Assembly (NCBI RefSeq): GCF_040954645.1
Contig: NC_092807.1
Coordinates: 49,918,991 to 49,982,990, forward strand
DNA length: 64,000 bases
Direction: 5' to 3'
DNA from: Diabrotica undecimpunctata
Lineage: Eukaryota > Arthropoda > Insecta > Coleoptera > Chrysomelidae
Shown here: positions 56,511 through 64,000 of the stretch, one piece after another
Layout: each line of letters begins with the position of its first letter
Numbering within the stretch: the stretch's first letter is position 1
Translations under genes and position numbers: made by a program
Notes under the pieces: model-generated
Databases searched by the model: none
Seen by the model: the letters and a program-made list of their open reading frames with translations, nothing else
What the model was told of the DNA's origin: nothing

Positions 56511-56928
56511 GGACATAGACGCAAAATGTCGCCTGTTAAAATGTTTAACGTATTTTAAATGTATTCATTTTTTTTTTCGAATCCTGAGAACACTGATAAA
56601 TATCTTTGAAAAATTTAAACGCAGAATGAAAGATTGCATTATTACCGAGAGCCGAAAGTCCCTTAGAATAACCAAACAGTTTCTTATGAATGAGATATTT
56701 GAAATTAAAAGTCACACTAAATTTTATCTTTTCGTTTCAACCCTGTAACTTATTAAAATAAACATTATAGAAGTTTTCAGGGACTTTCGGCCCTCCGTAA
56801 TAACGTAATCTTATATTCTGCGTTTAAATTTTTCAAATATACTTATTAGTTTCCTTAGGACTCGAAAAAAATGAATGCATTTAAAACACATTGAACATTT
56901 TGACAAGCGACTTTTTGCGCCTGTGCCC
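56511..56928. mobile_element. 418-bp palindromic MITE with TTAA duplication
   Basis: The two halves are inverted copies: GGACATAGACGCAAAATGTC at the left against the inverse at the right, then AATTTAAACGCAGAAT/inverse and GAAAGTCCCT/inverse around a central 80-100 bp. TTAA flanks both ends (56507-56510 and 56929-56932), as for piggyBac- or Kolobok-type elements. Confidence 0.88.
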
Positions 56929-56934
56929 TTAACA

Positions 56935-57270
56935 TTATTAGCCGCACTTCTAAAGAGTTCTAAGCTGCAATCAAACCAGTCAAATTTCTCAGCTAGGGCA
57001 TCCTACTTCTGCCGGAGTTTCTCCTTTATTTTATCTTCCTTTGCGTAATCAATCTAAGTAACACATTATTCTCCTTTCGCACTATTTAACCGAAATATTG
57101 GAAGTTTCCTAATGTTTGGTCTTATGCTCTCACATTCTTTGTTTACTCTGTGTAATACTTCTACGTTCGTTATTTTGTCTGTTCTTGATATTCTCTGCAT
57201 TTTACTTAGTAGGTATCAGATCTCAAAGAAATTTGATTTTTTTTTAAATTTCAGATTGCTTTATTGTCCA
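56935..57270. other. Non-coding stretch, nothing recognised
   Basis: No convincing frame. Confidence 0.4.
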
Positions 57271-57279
57271 TATTTCCAA

Positions 57280-58200
57280 GTCACATAGCACTGTGGAAAC
57301 TAGATAGAGTTTCATCATTATTAGGTTAGGTTTAGTCCAACGAACCTGGGAGTTAATTCGATTCGATTCCAGTGCCTTTAATGCCGCCTGGCTATCCGAT
57401 ATTATTTTTATAAATCTGTCCCTGCAGTTCCTTTTTAATAGTTCCTGCAGGCAGATCTCTACAGCATAAATTTTCGATTGGAAGATGGAGAAGTGATTAC
57501 ATAGACTTTTATTAATGCTTAGTCTTTGTTTTCTTCCGTATACTCCAGCTCCAACCTCTTCATCCGTTTTAGAGGCGTCTGTATACCAGTATTTATCCGC
57601 TGTTACGAGATTATTTTATTCGACTCACATTCGTTCCTTCCTGGAAAGACGAAGGTAAATGGCTTGTTGAAATTATATTTAGGTTGCATTGCATCTGGTA
57701 GTCTGGCGTCTTATCCCTCTTCTGTATGCTCCTACCTTCGCCTCCTTCTCTATCACATATGTAATGAAGGGAGGTCAAGTATGACCTCCATTGAGGCGGT
57801 TGGGGTAGTCAACATCGCTCCTGTTATGATTAAGCGTGCTTGCTGTTGAAGCTTATTCAGCTTCTCTCTGATGATCTTTTGTTGTCATTTTGATCACCAT
57901 ACTATACTTCATTCAAAACCAAGATACACTCGAGTTCACACCCATCGATGGGTGTATCGTGACGTTGCAGCTTGTCATTGGTTAGAAATTAATTTCTAAC
58001 GAATGACATTTAATTAATTTCGAGTTATCTTGGTTTTGAATGAAATATAGTGCGCCATAGGTAATAATAGGTTTGACTACACGACTACAGTCATAGCCAG
58101 TGCATCTGTTTGAGTTCCATACCTCATGATTTTCCACACATCCTTCGATATGTTCAAACGGAAAGCTTTGCTTTGTTGGATATTCATTACAGATATTCTG
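57280..58200 (-). pseudogene. LINE RT C-terminus and RNase H (I/R1-like), broken
   Basis: Minus strand. Near 58050-58190 there are RT C-terminal residues (a VVKPIITYGAL tract). After the foldback insert (57905-58048) come EKLNKLQQQARLIITGAMLT and TPTASMEVILDLPSLHYICD (57740-57860). Then an RNase H-like region at 57300-57560: a YTDASKTEEGVGAGVYG-like tract, FSIFQSKIYAVEICLQELLK and KIISDSQAALKALESNRINS. The paired E and D positions of RNase H are recognisable. RNase H after RT marks I-, R1- or Jockey-group LINEs. Confidence 0.75.
57905..58048. repeat. Small foldback inserted in the LINE
   Basis: TTCATTCAAAACCAAGATA at the left and its inverse at the right, with centre TTAGAAATTAATTTCTAA. TATA occurs just outside both ends and may be the target duplication. 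LINE coding resumes on each side. Confidence 0.75.
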
Positions 58201-58399
58201 TTTGTTCTATATTAAGTAACACCTTCCATGTGTTTGTACGTTTAGCCAGTTGGCCGCCATTAACCTAACTTAAGGCCTCTGTGTCATGCCGCCATGTTTT
58301 ATTCTTTATGTCTTCATATTCTATTCGTTAAATCCTAACACGTAACACAGCCCTGAATATTACAAACGTAAGTGGGAACTATCTACTAATGTCATTTAA
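58201..58399. other. Non-coding stretch, nothing recognised
   Basis: Short and unremarkable. Confidence 0.4.
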
Positions 58400-58800
58400 A
58401 AATGACAGAAGAGTTGAAACAAGAATAATTGATGTGACAGATGGTTTAACAAAGAACACATTATAGCCTAAAAGAAGAAGAGGAAAAGAAGACAACTGAA
58501 GTGACAGACGACATTTTGACAGATAAGAAAGAAGAACTGTAACAGATGAAAAAAGCGTACGGCCTGACATAAGAAATAAGAAAAGAAAGCCGCCAAAAAG
58601 AAGAAGAGGACGACCAGACAAATAAGAAAGAAGAATATCTGACAGCCAAAAAAAACGAATGAACAGACGGAAATAAGACGAATTTACAGACGGAAAATAA
58701 GAAGGATTGACAGTTGAAATGACAGCTAACGGCCGCGGAGCAGAAGATTTGACAGACAAAAAGATGAACTGTGACAGCCGAAGAGACGAAATTGGTCATT
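58400..58800. repeat. Purine-rich degenerate repeat tract
   Basis: About 400 bp in which the plus strand is strongly purine-biased. Short modules such as GACAGA, AAGAAGAA, AATAAGA and TGACAG recur irregularly. Long minus-strand frames here (126 and 112 codons, rich in S, F and L) are a by-product of that composition. Confidence 0.75.
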
Positions 58801-58805
58801 TTGGA

Positions 58806-58926
58806 GGGCGGGACTTGCGATTTCAGTGGGCGGGACTTGAGTGTGGTATGTGATGCCAGTGAGTAGGGCTTGTGATGTTAGCGAGTCGGCTTATGCCGTC
58901 AGTGGGTAGGACTTGTGGCGTCAGAG
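58806..58926. repeat. Degenerate 22-bp minisatellite
   Basis: About five units of GGGCGGGACTTGTGATGTCA-like sequence: at 58806, 58826, 58861, 58883 and 58904. It follows directly on the purine-rich tract. Confidence 0.8.
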
Positions 58927-59076
58927 TTATAGTGGAGAGGGTGTCCCAAGTAGCCCATTATTTTAAAAAATTGTAAATGTCTATAGAAACCCCTCAATTT
59001 TTAAATATAAATGTGCGCTTTTTAAAGATAATACGTGATTCACGCAAGTCTAGCATTGTCCATATTTTAATAGAAC

Positions 59077-59080
<4 letters not shown>

Positions 59081-59164
<84 letters not shown>
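59081..59164. repeat. (TA)n microsatellite
   Basis: About 42 TA units outside the left arm of the foldback. Confidence 0.95.
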
Positions 59165-59166
<2 letters not shown>

Positions 59167-59994
59167 AAACCACCAGTTTATTAGGGCTGCAGTCAGAAGG
59201 TTGGCCAAGATGTTAGAGAAATACTCTTTTGACTTTTTGTCGAGCTTTCGGAATGGTTTTATTCCTTTTTCAAGACGCTTTAATATATATAAAAAAAATG
59301 TGTAAATATACAAAATATCACAATTTGTCAGTGCAACTTACTAGTCGTTGAAATTATTTAAAATAAACTTTGACACTCAACATTAAAAACACAAATATAA
59401 AATATAATAATGGACAATACATTCTAAAAATTTTGGTCAGGATAGTAAAACTTAGTTTATTTCATGACATATTTTGATAGTATGTTTTAAGTCTGATACA
59501 TAGAGAACAGAAAGAAAAAACAATGTGATTAAAGTGTAATTAGTTGTTCTTAATATTGTATTTATTTTTTTCAAGAAGCAAGAGGCCCATATTTGGGTAG
59601 TTTTGATTTTTAATTATTAACCTGTCTTAATGGTATGCAACCAGTTATGCATACAAGAATATTTAGAAGTTAATATGTATTTTATTTTTGATGTTTTTTT
59701 TTTCCAGTAAATAATAAATGTTGCTCAATTTATCTATGTCAGACTTTTTAATAATGCAAGATGTACTGGATTTTATGAAACACATTTCCAAGAAAACACG
59801 TTTTGCATGGTTTTTTTCTTTTGCCTAAATACAGGAATCCTCGAAAAAAATCGAATCCTAAAAAAATTTTTAGAATGTATTGTCCATTATTATATTTTAT
59901 ATTTGTGTTTTTAAAGTTGAGTGTCAAACTTTTAAATAATCTCAACGACTAGTAAGTTGCACTGACAAATTGTGATATTTTGTAAAAATTTACA

Positions 59995-60000
<6 letters not shown>

Positions 60001-60034
<34 letters not shown>
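60001..60034. repeat. (TA)n microsatellite
   Basis: About 17 TA units within the right arm. Confidence 0.95.
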
Positions 60035-60036
<2 letters not shown>

Positions 60037-60422
60037 CAGTGTCTTGAAAAAGGAATAAAACCATTCCGAAAGCTCGACAAAAAGTCAAAAGAGTGTTTCT
60101 CTAACATCTCGGCCAACATTCTCCTGACTTTCCTCACTCACTACACCCCTGACTTTCCTCAAATGCATTTTATACTTGTATAATTTAAATCTATTCTTGT
60201 TGTTTCTTCCTACGTCAAAGGTTGAAAGTAAATTTCCCTATCAGACAATGTTGATCAATATCTACCATTCATTAGTTTTTCACTATTATTATACTATTGT
60301 TGTGAATTTATTAAAAGGTTCAATATTTATAACACTTACGGATTTAATTTATTTCTTTATTTATATTAACTTATCTGACAATAATTTATTATATCCGTAC
60401 GTAACAAATTCGCGAGCGCGGG

Positions 60423-60691
60423 TGTTGAGAATTAACTAACTGTTTTCAAAATAAAAGTTCCCTCATATTTATACGAAAACAGCTGCTCTAGAATCCCATG
60501 GATTTTGACCTCAATTGACCTGGTTTCGCCTCGAATGGACAGGCCTAATTCCGGAAGATTCGAATGGAACCAGTTTTTTTTATTACTTGGAGTTTATGCC
60601 AGCTATTCGAAAGGTCTCGTATAATCTAAAACAGAACAGCATTAGTCATAATATAATACGGTTATTTTAGGCCAGGATAATTATCGTAACA
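60423..60691 (-). repeat. Probable 3' LTR
   Basis: On the minus strand the LTR would start TGTTACGATAATTATCC at 60691, directly after a polypurine tract (AAGAGGGGGGCAA, 60692-60705), and end TCTCAACA at 60423. TG...CA ends and about 269 bp are reasonable. The other LTR is outside the window, so the left boundary is inferred. Confidence 0.6.
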
Positions 60692-61130
60692 TTGCCCCCC
60701 TCTTAAAAGATGGTTCCTCCTGGAACCTTGTCGGGACTGGAACCGGAACTGTATGCTGGTATCGGCAACTGGACCCTCTTTTACAACTTCCAGTTGTATA
60801 AAAATGACAAGGGACGGTTTTCTCTCCGCACCAGTAACTATGCGGATTGCAACAGACTAACACCTGGACTTCGGTGTCTTTAAAGATCTCCTCCACCATA
60901 TTTCGGATGACCCTCCAATCTAATCGGCGGCACTCCAACTTTGGCATGGCTAACTTTTGCACGTCGGACTCTAGTACGTGCTCTCTCAATTGAAGTAAGG
61001 CTTCCCACACATCTCGGTAGGTAGGTTGGTCACGGGCAGTGTCTTTTGTTACCAGGTAGAAAAGGTAACGTGATGCATCTTGGAGTTTCAAGGTCTTACC
61101 GGGAGCTGGCACCTGGCACCTGGCATTGAA
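60681..61130 (-). pseudogene. Macro domain (second half) and CCCH zinc finger of the gypsy element
   Basis: This frame carries the second half of a macro domain: ASRYLFYLVTKDTARDQPTY, then VWEALLQLREHVLESDV, KLAMPKLECRRLDWRVIRNM and VEEIFKDTEVQVLVC. That pattern (YLVTK..PTY, MPxxxCxxLDW, IxxxF..) is the ADP-ribose-binding macro fold of Poa1p/OARD1-type proteins. The first half is in the pol frame (61233-61120, GLASVFRRKFGRVAELQ). The two are separated by a one-base frame difference in a GCCAGGTGCCAGGTGCCA-type repeat near 61110-61125. A CCCH finger follows: C-x7-C-x5-C-x3-H (CHFYTTGSCKRGSSCRYQH, 60753-60809). The usual IGCGLDGLDW reads LECRRLDW, so binding may be altered. Stop at 60681-60683, near the polypurine tract. 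Confidence 0.8.
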
Positions 61131-63084
61131 GTTCTGCAACTCGACCAAACTTCCTTCGAAAGACGGATGCCAACCCTGGTGCGTCTTTGATACTGGCCGG
61201 GATGGTAAGGGCCAGCGAGTAGTCATCGGGGAGCGCGAGTAGATCTTGCTTTTCTTCAGTGGTAACACCATGTCTTGCTTTACCGGTACCTCCATAGGCA
61301 CCCATGAATTCCTCAAACGTGAGGTCAGACACGTCTTGGACTTGGTTTACTTCCACTTCTTCATCTACGTCGTGGTCACCTTCGAAAGACGCCAGCCGGT
61401 TATGGTGTACTAACATCGGCTTTCCCCTCGGAATCTTGCTTATTCGGTAGATGACATCGTTGATCTTCTCCATGATGAGGTATGGACCTTCCCAAAACTG
61501 CTGCAATTTGGGAGAACAACCTTTTCGCTTCTTGGGATTATACAGCCATACTTTGTCGTTCTTCTTAAAGCAACCCTTTTCGGCTTGTGTATCGTACCGT
61601 TTCTTCATTCGGTCGCTAGCGATCTGAAGGTGGGAACGGACCAACTCATGTACATCGTCCATTCTTCTTCGTAATTCGATCACATAATCTTCACCTGCTA
61701 CATCTTCTCCAGGTCGACACCCAAATTCTAGATCACAAGGTAGTCGCATTTCGCGTCCGAATAGGACTCTGGCTGGTGTCTGGCCCGTTGATTCGTTAAC
61801 AGCAGATCTGTAGGCCATTGTGAAGAACGGAAGGTATTGGTCCCAGTCTCGCTGATGATCGGACACCATCTTTGTCAAATACTTGCCAACTGTCCTATTC
61901 ATTCGTTCTACCATACCATCCGATTGCGGATGATACGCGGTAGTTCTTGTTTTCTTCATGCCTAGTCTATCACATATTCCTTGGAATAGATCACTTTCGA
62001 AGTTCCTGCCTTGGTCACTATGGATCTCCAAAGGCACTCCAAATCGGCTGATATATTCTTGGATCAACTTATCTGCAACGGTGGCGGCCTTCTGGTCTGG
62101 AAGTGCGTAAATCTCGACCCACTTAGTGAAGTAATCCATTACTACCAACATGTACTTGCCCCCATTTTCACTTTCTGGAAATGGCCCTGCAATGTCCAAA
62201 GCTATTCTTTCAAACGGGCTTCCAACATTATATTGTCTCATAGGAGCTCTCCTTTTCCGGTGAGGCCCGTTACTCGTAGCACAAATAGTACATTTCTTAC
62301 ACCAGTCTTTTACGTCGTCGGAACTGTTCATCCAATAAAACCGTTCCCGAATTCGCTGAAGGGTTTTCCTTACACCAAAATGCCCTCCCGATGGACTGTC
62401 GTGTAACTGACGAAGTACTTCGGCTATTCTGCTCTTTGGGATCACCAACTGTCTTCTCTTCTCTGAACCGTCATCATTTTCCAGGACTCGTTTAAGCAAG
62501 CCATCTTCGATGATAAATGAGTCCCACTGGGTCCAATACGTCTTAACTACTGAGCATAGGTTTGATATTTCCTGCCAAGGTGGTCGACGGTTTTCCTCTT
62601 TCCATTTTCGGATTTTCTGTATAACTGGATCTCTCTCTTGTTCTTCCCTTATCTTAGTAGGCGTCCAGTCGTCGTTGACAATCGTCGTTCTTAGCACTGC
62701 TGCTTCGTTGGATTCCTTTTTGTTGCAGTGGGGACACTCTGCTGGGCATGGCCTTCTGGAAAGAGAATCAGCGTTTCTGTGGCTAACTCCGGCTCGGTGC
62801 TCAATCTTAAAATCGTATTCTTGGAGTCGTTCGATCCACCTGGCTATCTGACCCTCTGGATTCTTAAACTGCATCAACCACTTAAGGGCGGCATGGTCGG
62901 TTCGGATTAAAAACTTCCTTCCATAGAGGTATTGATAGAAGTGCTCTACTGATTTCACTACTGCCAGAAGTTCTCTTCTCGTGACGCAATAATTCCGCTC
63001 AGGTTTTGAAAGGACTTTACTAAAATATCCGAGGACTCGTTCCTGTCCTCCTTGAATCTGAGACAGCACTCCTCCAATTCCCAC
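61096..63084 (-). pseudogene. Gypsy pol: RNase H (C-terminal part), integrase and start of macro domain
   Basis: An open frame of about 662 codons. Residues 1-110: C-terminal part of RNase H (GYFSKVLSKPERNYCVTRRE, RTDHAALKWLM, HRNADSLSRRPC). 225-270: H2C2-type integrase zinc region (LHDSPSGGHFGVRKTL, CKKCTIC). 295-400: integrase core with D297 (ALDIAGPFP), D357 (HSDQGRNFES) and E393 (MVERMNRTVG), a D,D35E spacing. 500-565: GPY/F-like tail (FWEGPYLIMEKIN, VHHNRLASF). 570-615: acidic linker. From about 618: first half of the macro domain, then stop at 61096 after the frame slip. The part of RNase H carrying the first catalytic aspartate is missing. Confidence 0.9.
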
Positions 63085-64000
63085 GTTACTTGGTATTCTC
63101 TTGCTTCCTCTGTAAGTCGCGTTAATGGCTTAGCGATATCTGCAAACTTCTTAATAAACCTCCGGTAGTAAGTACATAGTCCAAGAAAACTTCTCACTTG
63201 ATGTTTGTCAGTTGGTTTTGGCCATTCCTTAATGGAATCGATTTTTCCCTTATCCACGGCCACTCCTTCTTTACTGACTATATGACCCAGATAATTGACT
63301 TTACCTTGAAATAGCTGGCACTTCTTGGGGTTTAGCATCAATTGGGCAGCTTTAAGTCGATTAAAAACGTTTTCTAAATTCCTCAAATGATCTTCGAATG
63401 TCTCCCCCAAGACGATTATGTCATCTAAATAAACCAGGCATGTTTTCCAAGATAACCCTCTCAACACATTTTCCATAAGCCTCTCAAATGTCGCAGGAGC
63501 ATTACAAAGTCCAAATGGCATAACGTTGAATTGCCACAATCCAGATCCTGTGGTGAAGGCTGTCTTTTCTTTATCGACTGGGTCCATTTCTACCTGCCAG
63601 TATCCAGACTTCAAATCTAAAGTAGAAAACAATTTACTTCCAGCCAATGTGTCCAATGTGTCATCGATCCGAGGCAGAGGATAACTATCTTTCTTGGTAA
63701 CGTTGTTCAGCAAACGGTAATCCACACAGAACCTCGTCGTTCCGTCTTTCTTCTTAACCAGGACCACCGGAGAGACCCATGGACTCGTAGAAGGTTCTAT
63801 CACCCCGTCTTTCTTCATTTCCTGAACAATCGTTTCAGCTTCCTCTCTCTTCGCCTGTGGTAATCGTCGAGCTGTTTGACGAATTGGCTTAGCATTACCA
63901 GTATCAATTTTATGCTTAACAACGGTAGTTCTTCCCGTCTTTCCTCCTTTCGGTACGAAAATATCACGATACTGCCGAAGAAATTCCCTTAATTTCCTTT
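62958..64000 (-). pseudogene. Gypsy pol: reverse transcriptase, continuing past the window
   Basis: The frame is open from the window end to 62958 (an ATG at 63818 is internal, not a start). It begins with KLREFLRQYRDIFVPKGGKT, HKIDTGNAKPIRQTARRLPQ and VQEMKKDGVIEPSTSPWVSP, then STLDLKSGYWQV (first catalytic aspartate), NVMPFGLCNAPATFERLM, LVYLDDIIVLG (YLDD box) and NYLGHIVSKEGV, FLGLCTYYRRFIKKFADIAK. After TRLTEEAREYQ near 63095 the reading should go on into RNase H. Instead the frame shifts and about 70 residues of the expected sequence are absent; what follows in this frame is out-of-frame readthrough. The RT itself is uninterrupted and all key residues are present. Confidence 0.92.

Larger units (their letters stand above)
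59081..60130. mobile_element. Large foldback element with (TA)n at both shoulders
   Basis: Left arm 59190-59432 and right arm 59862-60128 are inverted copies. Shared blocks are GTTGGCC-AGATGTTAGAGAA, GACTTTTTGTCGAGCTTTCG, GGAATGGTTTTATTCCTTTT, CACAATTTGTCAGTGCAACT, CGTTGA(G)ATTATTTAAA and AATAATGGACAATACATTCT. (TA)n lies at 59081-59164 and 60001-60034. The inner 430 bp has no gene. Confidence 0.85.
60423..64000 (-). mobile_element. Ty3/gypsy LTR retrotransposon, 3' part, cut by the window end
   Basis: On the minus strand the order is RT, RNase H, integrase, chromodomain-like/GPY tail, macro domain, CCCH finger, polypurine tract and LTR. The order RT-RH-IN is that of Ty3/gypsy (Metaviridae). 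Gag, protease and the 5' LTR lie beyond 64000. No env frame is present between integrase and LTR. Internal deletion in RNase H and a frameshift near 61120 make this copy defective. Confidence 0.9.

Noticed and set aside
58379..58799. Two overlapping minus-strand frames of 126 and 112 codons, rich in S, L and F, at first sight like a membrane protein
   Set aside because: They follow from the purine bias of the plus strand; both frames and the repeats are low complexity.
62011..62910. Plus-strand frames of 131, 113 and 60 codons in the gypsy region
   Set aside because: Antisense to the strongly conserved integrase and RNase H frame.
1..64000. CRISPR array, bacterial operons, phage or viral genome
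   Set aside because: No regularly spaced repeats. All recombination genes belong to eukaryotic transposons, with splice-like and decayed structure.

Overview
The window is AT-rich eukaryotic nuclear DNA, almost certainly from an insect. The evidence is the mix of decayed transposons (piggyBac, Tc1/mariner/IS630, hAT, PIF/Harbinger, Penelope-like, Crypton-like, RTE-like and Jockey-like LINEs, a Ty3/gypsy element), the long (TA)n tracts, and a single plausible spliced host exon. I cannot name the species; a beetle-like large repeat-rich genome is a guess. There are no operons. Most open frames are parts of transposons, usually broken by stops and frameshifts.

Layout. 0-5.2 kb: IS630-type transposase remnant, LINE remnant, then an IS630-type element (1919-5141) with ~280-bp inverted ends holding a LINE fragment. 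6.1-8.7 kb: a whole decayed piggyBac with TTAA duplications. 9.9-16.8 kb: LINE fragments, then a near full-length RTE-like LINE (minus strand) interrupted by a Harbinger deletion derivative (TSD TAA) and by a 131-bp RTE tail (12-bp TSD). 17.8-20.1 kb: IS630 remnant, a palindromic repeat, a second piggyBac remnant. 21.5-27.7 kb: a degenerate hammerhead ribozyme motif, then a Tc1-like element whose left end is split by a 4.8-kb unit with hAT-like ends and an 8-bp duplication. That unit carries an intact DD82E transposase gene and a Crypton-like tyrosine recombinase with one stop codon. 28.6-30.6 kb: a foldback element and a mariner-like element with TA duplications. 33.4-35.6 kb: a hAT element with G-rich ends and an 8-bp TSD. 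36-40 kb: Penelope-like GIY-YIG remnant, LINE pieces, a tRNA-His-like sequence. 42.5-43.5 kb: a hairpin, then the likely host exon. 44.6-54.1 kb: a graveyard of LINE fragments on both strands. 54.9-60.1 kb: hAT/DUF659 remnant, TTAA MITE, LINE RNase H remnant, a purine-rich tract with a minisatellite, a large foldback with (TA)n. 60.4 kb to the end: the 3' part of a Ty3/gypsy element on the minus strand whose pol is followed by a macro domain and a CCCH zinc finger.

The most notable points are the gypsy element with macro and CCCH domains, the 4.8-kb unit holding two unrelated recombination enzymes nested in a Tc1 terminal repeat, and the hammerhead motif. Several nested insertions can be ordered in time from their target-site duplications. 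All calls come from reading the sequence; no database search was run.
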